In this document: in pieces, positions 28,886-37,267 of the stretch
How the letters are laid out: each line of letters starts with the position of its first letter
How positions within the stretch are numbered: the stretch's first letter is position 1
Source: Paraburkholderia bannensis
GTDB lineage: Bacteria; Pseudomonadota; Gammaproteobacteria; Burkholderiales; Burkholderiaceae
Length of the DNA: 64,000 bases
Direction: 5' to 3'
NCBI RefSeq assembly: GCF_014200455.1
Contig: NZ_JACHBW010000003.1
Span: 1 to 64,000 of the forward strand
Translations under genes and position numbers: made by a program
The notes under the pieces: model-generated
What the model saw: the letters and a program-made list of their open reading frames with translations, nothing else
What the model was told of the DNA's origin: nothing
Database searches by the model: none

Positions 28886-30439
28886 ATGACCGAACCCTTG
28901 CTGACGATGCGCGGCATCGTCAAATCCTTCGCGGGCGTGAAAGCGCTCGACGGCATCGATCTCACGGTGCGACCCGGCGAATGCGTGGGGCTGTGCGGCG
29001 AGAACGGCGCGGGTAAATCCACGCTGATGAAAGTGCTTTCGGGCGTCTATCCGCACGGCACCTGGAGCGGCGAGATCCGCTGGGAAGGCGCGCCGCTCGA
29101 AGCGCATAGCGTGCGCGATACGGAGCGCGCGGGCATCGTCATCATCCATCAGGAACTGATGCTGGTGCCGCAGCTTTCGGTAGCCGAGAACATTTTTCTC
29201 GGCAACGAAATCACCCTGCCGGGCGGGCGCATGAATTACGCGGCGATGTACCAGCGCGCCGACGAATTGCTGCGCGAATTGAACATCGACGCGATCAATG
29301 TCGCGCAGCCGGTGATGAACTATGGCGGCGGTCACCAGCAACTCATCGAGATCGCCAAGGCGCTCAACAAGCGCGCGAAGCTGCTGATCCTCGATGAACC
29401 GTCTTCGTCGCTCACCGCGGCGGAAACGAAGATCCTGCTCGACATCGTGCGCGATCTGAAGCGGCGCGGCGTGGCGTGCGTCTATATCTCGCACAAGCTC
29501 GACGAGGTTGAAGCCGTGTGCGATACGGTCAGCGTGATTCGCGATGGCCGTCATGTGGCGACCGAGCCGATGGCCTCGCTCAGTACCGATCGCATCATCG
29601 CCATGATGGTGGGCCGTGAGATCAAGAACCTCTTTCCGCGCGAGCCGCACGAGATCGGCGAAGTAGTGTTCGAGGCGCGCAACGTGACCTGCTACGACGT
29701 GACGAATCCGCGCCGCAAGCGCGTGAGCGACGTGTCGTTCGCGGTGCGGCGCGGCGAGATTCTCGGCGTGGCAGGGCTGGTGGGCGCGGGGCGCACGGAA
29801 ACGATGCAGGCGATCTTCGGCGCTTACGAAGGCAACTGCGCGGCAACCGTGCTGCTCGAGGGCCGGCCGCTCAAGATTCGCGCGCCCCTCGATGCGATCC
29901 GCGCCGGTATCGCGATGGTGCCCGAGGACCGCAAGCGCCACGGCATCGTGCCGCAGTTGGGCGTGGGCCACAACATCACGCTGTCCGTGCTGGAGCGCTT
30001 CGCGAAGCATGGCCGTATCGACGCCGCCGCGGAACTCGACACGATCCGCACGGAAATGCAGCGTCTTTCGGTGCGTGCCGCCAACCCCATGCTGTCCATC
30101 GCGAGCCTTTCCGGCGGCAATCAGCAGAAAGCCGTGCTGACGAAAATGCTGCTGACCGAGCCGAAGGTGCTGATACTCGACGAACCCACGCGCGGCGTCG
30201 ATGTCGGGGCGAAATACGAAATCTACAAGCTCGTGTTCCAGCTCGCTAAGCGCGGCGTGGCGATCGTGATGGTGTCGTCCGAATTGCCCGAAGTGCTGGG
30301 CATCAGCGACCGCGTGCTGGTGATTGGCGAGGGCGAGGTGCGCGGCGATTTCGTCAACGATGGCCTGACGCAGGAACACATTCTTGGCGCCGCGATCCAG
30401 AGCGCGCGCGCCCCAACTCTTTCAGCGAGTGCAGCATGA
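28886..30439 (+). CDS. xylG: Xylose ABC transporter, ATP-binding protein (two ATPase domains)
   Basis: The 517-aa duplicated ABC ATPase of the sugar-type family has a first Walker [10 protein letters not shown] and Walker [12 protein letters not shown]. The second half has the degenerate GLVGAGRTE Walker A and an intact signature [10 protein letters not shown] with [13 protein letters not shown], as is usual for this family. The start [10 protein letters not shown] at 28886 is chosen over an upstream ATG. It overlaps xylH by 4 nt (ATGA), indicating coupled translation. Confidence 0.96.
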   Translation: MTEPLLTMRGIVKSFAGVKALDGIDLTVRPGECVGLCGENGAGKSTLMKVLSGVYPHGTWSGEIRWEGAPLEAHSVRDTERAGIVIIHQELMLVPQLSVAENIFLGNEITLPGGRMNYAAMYQRADELLRELNIDAINVAQPVMNYGGGHQQLIEIAKALNKRAKLLILDEPSSSLTAAETKILLDIVRDLKRRGVACVYISHKLDEVEAVCDTVSVIRDGRHVATEPMASLSTDRIIAMMVGREIKNLFPREPHEIGEVVFEARNVTCYDVTNPRRKRVSDVSFAVRRGEILGVAGLVGAGRTETMQAIFGAYEGNCAATVLLEGRPLKIRAPLDAIRAGIAMVPEDRKRHGIVPQLGVGHNITLSVLERFAKHGRIDAAAELDTIRTEMQRLSVRAANPMLSIASLSGGNQQKAVLTKMLLTEPKVLILDEPTRGVDVGAKYEIYKLVFQLAKRGVAIVMVSSELPEVLGISDRVLVIGEGEVRGDFVNDGLTQEHILGAAIQSARAPTLSASAA

Positions 30440-31635
30440 CCCCCGACGTCACGACTCAAGGCGCGCGCGAAGACCAGCTGAACGCTGGAAACGGCTTCGG
30501 CATGCGGTTCCAGCAACTGTTTGCGCGCTACAAGATTCTTGCCCTGCTGCTGGCCGTGGCCGCAATCTGGGTGTTCTTCTCGGTGCTCACGCATGGCGCC
30601 TTTGTTACGCCACGCAATGTCTCGAACCTGCTGCGGCAGATGTCGATTACCGGCATGCTGGCGTGCGGGATGGTGTTCGTCATCATCGCGGGCGAGATCG
30701 ATCTTTCGGTGGGTTCGCTGTTGGGTCTGCTCGGCGGCGTGGCGGCGATTCTCGACGTCAACCGCCACTGGCCGATTGGCGTGACGGTGCCCGTGGTGCT
30801 CGCGCTCGGCGTGCTGGTGGGGCTCTTCAACGGCTGGTGGTCGACCTACCGGCGCGTGCCGTCGTTCATCGTCGGGCTGGGCGGGATGCTGGCGTTTCGC
30901 GGCGTGCTACTCGGCATCACGGGCGGCTCGACCATCTCACCTGTTTCGGATTCCTTCGTATTCATCGGGCAAGGCTATCTGCCGCGCATCGCGGGCGACG
31001 TGCTGGCCTTTGCGCTTTTCGTGCTGCTCGCCGTGCTCACGGTGCGTCAGCGTGCGAATCGCCGCCGCTATCAGTTGAGCGTGGTGCCGCTCTGGCAGGA
31101 TGGCGCGAAGATCGTCGGCGCGGGCGCGATCGTGCTGGCCTTCGTGCTGATGCTCGACAGCTACGGCGGTATTCCCGTGCCGGTGCTTTTACTGCTTGCG
31201 CTGCTCGGCGTCTTTACGTGGATCGCTACGCAAACCGTGTTTGGCCGACGCATTTATGCGGTCGGTTCGAACCTCGAAGCCACGCGTCTTTCGGGCGTCA
31301 ACACGAACCGCGTGAAGCTCGCCATCTTCGCGCTGATGGGCCTGATGTGCGCGTTCGCGGGCATGGTCAACACCGCGCGTCTTGCGGCGGGTTCGCCTTC
31401 TGCAGGGACGATGGGCGAACTCGATGCCATCGCCGCCTGCTTTATCGGGGGCACGTCGATGCGCGGCGGCTCGGGCACCGTGTATGGCGCGTTGATCGGC
31501 GCGCTCGTGATGGCGAGCCTCGACAACGGCATGTCGATGCTCGATGTCGATTCCTACTGGCAGATGATCGTGAAGGGCGGCATCCTGGTGCTGGCCGTGT
31601 GGATCGATGTGGTGTCGGGTTCGAACCGCCGCTGA
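30436..31635 (+). CDS. xylH: Xylose ABC transporter, permease
   Basis: The 399-aa inner-membrane permease of the BPD_transp_2 family has about ten hydrophobic segments. Diagnostic segments are [40 protein letters not shown] and the C-terminal [20 protein letters not shown]. It overlaps xylG by 4 nt and is the last gene of the operon, followed by a hairpin terminator. Confidence 0.96.
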   Translation: MTPDVTTQGAREDQLNAGNGFGMRFQQLFARYKILALLLAVAAIWVFFSVLTHGAFVTPRNVSNLLRQMSITGMLACGMVFVIIAGEIDLSVGSLLGLLGGVAAILDVNRHWPIGVTVPVVLALGVLVGLFNGWWSTYRRVPSFIVGLGGMLAFRGVLLGITGGSTISPVSDSFVFIGQGYLPRIAGDVLAFALFVLLAVLTVRQRANRRRYQLSVVPLWQDGAKIVGAGAIVLAFVLMLDSYGGIPVPVLLLLALLGVFTWIATQTVFGRRIYAVGSNLEATRLSGVNTNRVKLAIFALMGLMCAFAGMVNTARLAAGSPSAGTMGELDAIAACFIGGTSMRGGSGTVYGALIGALVMASLDNGMSMLDVDSYWQMIVKGGILVLAVWIDVVSGSNRR

Positions 31636-31723
31636 AGATAGCAAACCTCGCCGCATTCCTCTGATGTAGACGAATTCGTCATTCGAGTTGTTCTCCTCGC
31701 GCGCATGGGTGCGCGCTCTGCGG

Positions 31724-31750
31724 GCGGGATGCCAATCCCGCTCGTTTTCT
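31724..31750 (+). terminator. Terminator of the xylose operon
   Basis: A 7-bp stem (GCGGGAT at 31724-31730 with ATCCCGC at 31735-31741) has a 4-nt loop and is followed by TCGTTTTCTTT. Confidence 0.75.
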
Positions 31751-32041
31751 TTCCGGCGACGGTTTGCACGCTCGGTACGCGAGGTTCGGATTCCTGCCAC
31801 AATCGATTTGTAGTGTGCGCTCGACGCATGTCTTGAGAGCCTGACGTCGAAGCCGCTACCGCCCGCCGCGGCGTCGCACGTTTCGCGCAATCCGCGTAGT
31901 CGTTTCGATCAGTGTCGATGAGCCCGTACCGGCTTCCATCTGTGCGACGCGCTGCCGCTCCCCACATTTTCGACGCATCCCGGGATGCGCCGTGCCGTCT
32001 CGCACGCCGCGAAACGGCGCCGAACTGGAGACGAGTCGACC
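31751..32041. other. Leader region of the Clp ATPase gene
   Basis: No gene is seen. CTTGAGA at 31832-31838 and CCGCTACC at 31853-31860, 14 bp apart, are a loose match to a sigma-32 promoter. This would suit a disaggregase gene but is weak evidence. Confidence 0.35.
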
Positions 32042-34900
32042 ATGCCTACTCTTTGCGAGATCTGCAATACGCGGCCCGCTGTCGCGCGCGTGACCGTGGT
32101 GCAAAACGGCCAGCGCAAATCGATGTCGATCTGCGACTACGACTATCGGCAATTGATGCGCCACCAGAGCATGTTGAATCCGTTCGATTCGCTGCTTGGC
32201 GGCAGCGGGTTGTCGCGCTTCTTCGGCGGCGACCAGGAGCGAGGACACGATGACGGCGAGGACGACACGAGCTTCGCCGCTGAAGTGCCGCGCGAATCGG
32301 TCGATGCCACCGATGCGTTCAGCGAGCAGACGCTGGAGATCCTGCAGCGCGCCGCTGAAAAGGCGCACGAACTGCAGCGCACCGAACTCGATACGGAACA
32401 TCTGCTTTACGTGCTGGCCGACACGGACGTTTGTGCGGCGCTGCTCAAGGAATTGAAGCTGTCGCCGCAGGACATCAAGGCCTATATCGATCAGCATGCG
32501 CAGAAGGGCAAAGCCGGACCCGACGCGGCCATTGACAAGATGACGATATCGCCGCGTCTGAAAAAGGCCTTCCAGTTCGCTTTTCAGGCGTCGCGCGATC
32601 TGGGGCACTCGTACGTCGGCCCCGAACATTTGTTGATTGGCCTCGCTTCGGTGCCGGACAGCATCGCGGGCACGCTGCTCAAGAAGTACGGCGTGTCGCC
32701 CGAGGCATTGCGCCAGAAAGTCGTGAAGGTGGTGGGCAAAGGCGCGGAGGATGGACGCGTGGATGCACCTACCGGCACACCCACGCTCGACAAGTTTGGC
32801 CGCGACCTCACGGCCATGGCGCGTCAGGGCAAGCTCGATCCGGTGCTGGGCCGCGCGCAGGAAATCGAAAGCACGATTGAAGTGCTGGCGCGCCGCAAGA
32901 AGAACAATCCGGTGCTGATCGGCGAGCCGGGCGTGGGCAAGACGGCCATCGTCGAAGGCCTCGCGCAGCGCATCGTCAATGGCGACGTGCCGGAAGTGCT
33001 GCGCGGCAAGCGCCTCGTGGAAGTGAATATCAACTCGATGGTGGCGGGCGCGAAGTATCGCGGCGAATTCGAAGAACGCGCCAAGCAGTTGATCGACGAA
33101 GTGACGGCCAAGCACGACGAGCTGATTCTCTTTATCGACGAGTTGCACACGATCGTGGGCGCGGGGCAGGGCGGCGGCGAGGGCGGTCTCGATATCGCCA
33201 ATGTGCTCAAGCCTGCGCTTGCGCGCGGCGAACTGAGCCTGATTGGCGCGACCACGCTCAACGAATATCAGAAGTACATCGAGAAAGACGCGGCACTCGA
33301 ACGGCGCTTCCAGCCCGTGCTGGTGCCCGAGCCGACCGTCGAGCAAACCATCGTGATCCTGCGCGGCTTGCGCGACAAGCTCGAAGCGCACCATCAGGTC
33401 ACTTTCGCCGACGATGCCTTCGTGGCGGCCGCCGAGCTTTCCGATCGCTACATCACTTCGCGCTTCCTGCCCGACAAGGCCATCGATCTGATCGACCAGG
33501 CGGCCGCGCGCGTGCGTATCGGCGCGACCTCGCGTCCGGCGGAAATTCAGGAGCTCGAGGCGGAAATCGCGCAACTCAAGCGTGAGCAGGATTACGCCTC
33601 TTCGCGCAAGCGTTATGACGAAGCCAAGGGTTTCGAAGAGCGCATCAAGGAGAAGCAGGCGAAGCTCGAAGAACTGACCGAAGCCTGGCAGCGAAAGACG
33701 GGTTCGGAGACGCTGGAAGTGACGGTCGCCTCGATTGCCGAAGTGGTCTCGCGGCTCACCGGCATTCCGGTCGCCGACCTCACCCAGGAGGAGCGCCAGA
33801 AGCTGCTCAAGATGGAAGACAAGCTGCGCGAGCGCGTGGTGGGGCAGAGCGACGCGGTGGAAGCGGTCAGCGATGCCGTGCGGCTTTCGCGTGCTGGCCT
33901 TGGCCAGGAACACCGGCCGATTGCGACCTTCCTGTTTCTTGGGCCGACCGGCGTGGGCAAGACGGAACTTGCGAAGGCGCTCGCGGAAACCGTGTTCGGC
34001 GACGAGCAGGCCATTATCCGCATCGATATGAGCGAGTATATGGAACGCCATGCAGTCGCGCGGCTGATTGGCGCGCCGCCGGGATACGTAGGTTACGACG
34101 AAGGCGGCCAGTTGACCGAGCGCGTGCGGCGTCGCCCGTATAGCGTGATTCTGCTCGACGAAATCGAAAAGGCGCACCCGGACGTCTATAACGTGCTGCT
34201 GCAGGTATTCGACGATGGACGGCTCACGGATGGCAAGGGCCGTGTAGTCGACTTCAGTAACACGATCATCATCGCCACCAGCAATCTGGGCGCGTCGATC
34301 ATCATGGAGAACCTGGAGCAGCCCGAGGACAAGCGCAAGAGCGACAAGGAAGTGCGCGCCGAACTGATGAAGGTGCTCAAGGGGCATTTCCGGCCCGAGT
34401 TCCTCAATCGCATCGACGAGATCATCGTGTTCCATGCGCTGTCGAAGGACAACATCCGCAATATCGTGCAGATCCAGCTCGACCGCGTGACGCGCACGGC
34501 GGCGGCGCAAGGCATCACGATCAATAATAGCGACGCGCTGGTCGATCATCTGGTCGAAGCCGGTTACCAACCGGAATTCGGCGCGCGTGAGTTGAAGCGG
34601 CAGATTCGTCAGGAAGTGGAAACGCGGCTCGCCAAGGAGATTCTGGGCGATGCGCTGCAAACGGGCGACACGGTCGAGATCGGCTACGACAAGGCCAACG
34701 AGGAAGTCACCATCGACAAGACCGCCGTGCCTGCCGATATTCAGGAGGCAAAGAATGCGAAAAAGGGCAAAGGCGTGAAGCCCGACGTGAAGGAGATCGC
34801 GCCGGAGATCGCCGCCGACGATCTCGAAGGCGATCCGCCGCCACCGCCGTCTTCATCGAAGAAGAACGGCAAGGGCGGCGGTAAGTCGAAGTGGGCGTGA
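32042..34900 (+). CDS. clpG: ClpG/ClpK-type AAA+ disaggregase with N-terminal zinc-finger-like domain
   Basis: The 952-aa Hsp100 ATPase opens with a small cysteine motif (C5-x2-C8 and C31, with H41 nearby), then has a double Clp_N domain (about 93-232). AAA-1 has Walker A GEPGVGKT at 294-301 and FIDE at 364-367. A short coiled-coil middle domain (about 50 residues, EIQELEAEIAQLKREQDYAS) follows, then AAA-2 (GPTGVGKTE, LLLDE-type Walker B) and a lysine-rich C-terminal tail. No LGF/IGL-type ClpP-docking tripeptide is visible between the AAA-2 Walker B/sensor region and FRPEFLNRIDEI. This combination fits the stand-alone disaggregases ClpG/ClpK rather than ClpA, ClpC or ClpB. Subfamily placement is from memory of those sequences. 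Confidence 0.88.
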   Translation: MPTLCEICNTRPAVARVTVVQNGQRKSMSICDYDYRQLMRHQSMLNPFDSLLGGSGLSRFFGGDQERGHDDGEDDTSFAAEVPRESVDATDAFSEQTLEILQRAAEKAHELQRTELDTEHLLYVLADTDVCAALLKELKLSPQDIKAYIDQHAQKGKAGPDAAIDKMTISPRLKKAFQFAFQASRDLGHSYVGPEHLLIGLASVPDSIAGTLLKKYGVSPEALRQKVVKVVGKGAEDGRVDAPTGTPTLDKFGRDLTAMARQGKLDPVLGRAQEIESTIEVLARRKKNNPVLIGEPGVGKTAIVEGLAQRIVNGDVPEVLRGKRLVEVNINSMVAGAKYRGEFEERAKQLIDEVTAKHDELILFIDELHTIVGAGQGGGEGGLDIANVLKPALARGELSLIGATTLNEYQKYIEKDAALERRFQPVLVPEPTVEQTIVILRGLRDKLEAHHQVTFADDAFVAAAELSDRYITSRFLPDKAIDLIDQAAARVRIGATSRPAEIQELEAEIAQLKREQDYASSRKRYDEAKGFEERIKEKQAKLEELTEAWQRKTGSETLEVTVASIAEVVSRLTGIPVADLTQEERQKLLKMEDKLRERVVGQSDAVEAVSDAVRLSRAGLGQEHRPIATFLFLGPTGVGKTELAKALAETVFGDEQAIIRIDMSEYMERHAVARLIGAPPGYVGYDEGGQLTERVRRRPYSVILLDEIEKAHPDVYNVLLQVFDDGRLTDGKGRVVDFSNTIIIATSNLGASIIMENLEQPEDKRKSDKEVRAELMKVLKGHFRPEFLNRIDEIIVFHALSKDNIRNIVQIQLDRVTRTAAAQGITINNSDALVDHLVEAGYQPEFGARELKRQIRQEVETRLAKEILGDALQTGDTVEIGYDKANEEVTIDKTAVPADIQEAKNAKKGKGVKPDVKEIAPEIAADDLEGDPPPPPSSSKKNGKGGGKSKWA

Positions 34901-34915
34901 CGGGTGCTTGAGGTG

Positions 34916-34948
34916 AACGCAGCGCCATTCTGGCGCTGCGTTTCCATT
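34916..34948 (+). terminator. Hairpin terminator after clpG-like gene
   Basis: A 12-bp stem (34916-34927 with 34931-34942, arm AACGCAGCGCCA) has a 3-nt loop and only a short T-rich tail (TTTCC). Confidence 0.7.
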
Positions 34949-34984
34949 CATCGATATTGATATGGAATCCGTATCAATCGCGCG

Positions 34985-37267
34985 TCACGCTACATCCCAC
35001 CACGCGGGCAGCAGGGCGCGCACATCGGGCCGCGCAAAACGGTCGTCCAGCAGATGCACCACGCCGCTGTCCGCCTCGCTGCGTATTACGCGGCCCGCGG
35101 CCTGCACGACCTTGCGCAGGCCGGGAATCAGATAGGTGTAGTCGAACCCCGCGCCATAGAGCGTTTCCATGCGCTCGCGCATGGCCTCGTTGACCGGATT
35201 GACCTGCGGCATGCCCAGCGTTGCGATAAACGTGCCGATCAGGCGCGTGCCCGGCAGATCGATACCTTCGCCAAACGCGCCGCCAAGCACCGCAAAGCCG
35301 ATGCCGCTGCCGCCTTCCACGAAACGCGCCACGAAGCCTTGTTGCTGCGCTTCGTCCATCGTGCGCGACTGCCTCCAGGTGTCGATCTGCGGATGGCGCG
35401 CGACGAATACATCGGCGGCCTGCTGGAGATAATCGTAGCTGCTGAAGAAGCACAGATAGTTGCCGGGCCGCGCCGTGTACTGGCGCGCAACGCGTTCGAC
35501 GAGTGTTTCCAGCGAGCGCGCGCGATCCTTGTAGCGCGTCGAAATATCGCGCGCGATCTGCACGTCGAGTTGCTCGGCGCGAAATGGCGTACCGATTTCC
35601 ACCTGCACGGTGTTGGCGGGCAGTCCCAGCATATCGGCGTAATAGTGGGCGGGCGCGAGTGTGGCGGAAAAGAGCGTGACGCTATGCGCGGCGGCCAGAC
35701 GTGGGCGCAGTGCGTTGGCGGGCACGAGGTTGCGGATGCACAAGGTCGAGCGTGTGCGCTGTGCGTTGCCGCCCGCTTTGCCTGGCTGAAGAGGCGTGAC
35801 GTCGAATATCGACTGCTCGTCGAAGCGTTCCGCAAGCCGCACGAAATGCAGCGCGTCGAAATAGAACCGTTCGAGTTCGGCGTCGCGCACGAGTGCGGGT
35901 TCGGCCAGCTGATCGCCAATGGCGGCAATCACATCGCCAAGCGCGGGCACCAATCCGTCGGGCAGGGCGTCGCTCGCGCGCCATGCCTCGGGCGACAGCG
36001 CGTTCTGGGCATTCCAGTGGCGCGCGAGCCGCGTGAGGGCGCGTTTGACCGGCGCACTCGCGGCGCGGCGCACGACGTCCACGCGGGTCTGCACCAGTTC
36101 GGCGGAATACATCGCCCGGGCGCGCTCGGGCAGATTGTGCGCCTCGTCCACGAGCAGGCTCATGCGCCACTGGTTGTGCGCGCCGAGCATGAACAGCATG
36201 GCGCTCACGTCGAAATAATAGTTGTAGTCGCCGACGATCACGTCGCTCCAGCGCGCCAGTTCCTGGCCGAGGTAGTACGGGCAGACGGCGTGTTCGCCAG
36301 CAACTTCGCGCAGCGTTTCGCGCTTGAGATTCACGCGCGCCAGCGCCGCTGCGCGTGCGGCGGGCAGCCGGTCGTAGAAGCCGCGCGCAAGCGGGCACGA
36401 CTGGCCGTGGCAGGCGAGTTCCGGATGCTCACAGGCTTTGTCGCGCGCCACCAGTTCGAGCACGCGCAACGGAAGCCGCGCGTTGTCCTTTGCATGCGCT
36501 TCGGCGAGCGTGTCGAGCGCATCGAGCGCGAGTTGCCGCCCCGGGCTTTTCGCGCTGAGAAACAGCACCTTGTCGATGTTGCCGCGCGCGCAGGCCTTTA
36601 ACTGCGGGAACAAGGTGCCGATGGTTTTGCCGATGCCGGTGGGGGCTTGCGCCAGCAGGCAGCGGCCCTGGGTGGCGGCGCGCCAGACCGCTTCGGCGAG
36701 ATCGCGCTGACCCTGGCGAAACCTCGCGTGCGGCAGGCGCAACGCACCGAGCGCGGTATCGCGCGCCGCGCGATGGGCGCTTTCCTGTTCGGCCCAGGCG
36801 ACAAAGCGTGCGCACTGCGCCTCGAACTCCGCGCGCAGTTGCTGGGCGCTGGCTGGTTCGACGAGCGCGGTCTCGCGGCCCGTGCCGATCTCGTAGTACA
36901 CCAGCGCGAGTTCGAGCGCGTCGAGGCCGAGTTTCTCGCACATCAGTGCGCCATAGACGCGCAGTTGCGCCCAGTGCAGCGCGCGCTGGTTTTCGCGCAT
37001 GGCGTCGAGATCGCCGCGATAGGTCTTGAATTCCTCCAGGCGTCGACGGGCCGGGTCATAGCCGTCGGCACGCCCGCGTACGGTGAGTGCGCCGTACGTG
37101 CCGCTCAAGGCGATCTCCGTTTCGTAGCCGGCGGGACGACGCGCGGCGATGGCCGCATGGCCCGCGCGGCCTTCGCTTGCATCGGGCGAGGGCGTGAAGC
37201 GCAGATCGAGGTCGCCGCGTTTGGCGGTGAACTCGCAGAGCGTGCGAACAGCGACGGTGTAGGTCAT
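34985..37267 (-). CDS. PD-(D/E)XK nuclease / Rad3-XPD family Fe-S helicase fusion
   Basis: The 760-aa protein joins two parts. Residues 1 to about 175 look like a RecB/Cas4-type nuclease, with D68 in RGRADGYD and E79-x-K81 in LEEFKTY. Residues 180-760 form a superfamily 2 DinG/XPD helicase: Walker A APTGIGKT at 208-215, four cysteines suited to a 4Fe-4S cluster (C279, C286, C291, C329), DEAH at 374-377, and a C-terminal motif VI region VVQAAGRVIRSEAD. It should unwind DNA 5' to 3' and cut or process it. It overlaps the upstream VRR-NUC gene by 4 nt (ATGA), so the two are translated together. Confidence 0.92.
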   Translation of the reverse strand: MTYTVAVRTLCEFTAKRGDLDLRFTPSPDASEGRAGHAAIAARRPAGYETEIALSGTYGALTVRGRADGYDPARRRLEEFKTYRGDLDAMRENQRALHWAQLRVYGALMCEKLGLDALELALVYYEIGTGRETALVEPASAQQLRAEFEAQCARFVAWAEQESAHRAARDTALGALRLPHARFRQGQRDLAEAVWRAATQGRCLLAQAPTGIGKTIGTLFPQLKACARGNIDKVLFLSAKSPGRQLALDALDTLAEAHAKDNARLPLRVLELVARDKACEHPELACHGQSCPLARGFYDRLPAARAAALARVNLKRETLREVAGEHAVCPYYLGQELARWSDVIVGDYNYYFDVSAMLFMLGAHNQWRMSLLVDEAHNLPERARAMYSAELVQTRVDVVRRAASAPVKRALTRLARHWNAQNALSPEAWRASDALPDGLVPALGDVIAAIGDQLAEPALVRDAELERFYFDALHFVRLAERFDEQSIFDVTPLQPGKAGGNAQRTRSTLCIRNLVPANALRPRLAAAHSVTLFSATLAPAHYYADMLGLPANTVQVEIGTPFRAEQLDVQIARDISTRYKDRARSLETLVERVARQYTARPGNYLCFFSSYDYLQQAADVFVARHPQIDTWRQSRTMDEAQQQGFVARFVEGGSGIGFAVLGGAFGEGIDLPGTRLIGTFIATLGMPQVNPVNEAMRERMETLYGAGFDYTYLIPGLRKVVQAAGRVIRSEADSGVVHLLDDRFARPDVRALLPAWWDVA

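Noticed and set aside
31856..34660. Long open frame antisense to the ClpG-like gene
   Set aside because: It has the Arg/His-rich composition of a shadow frame and no start signal or domain.
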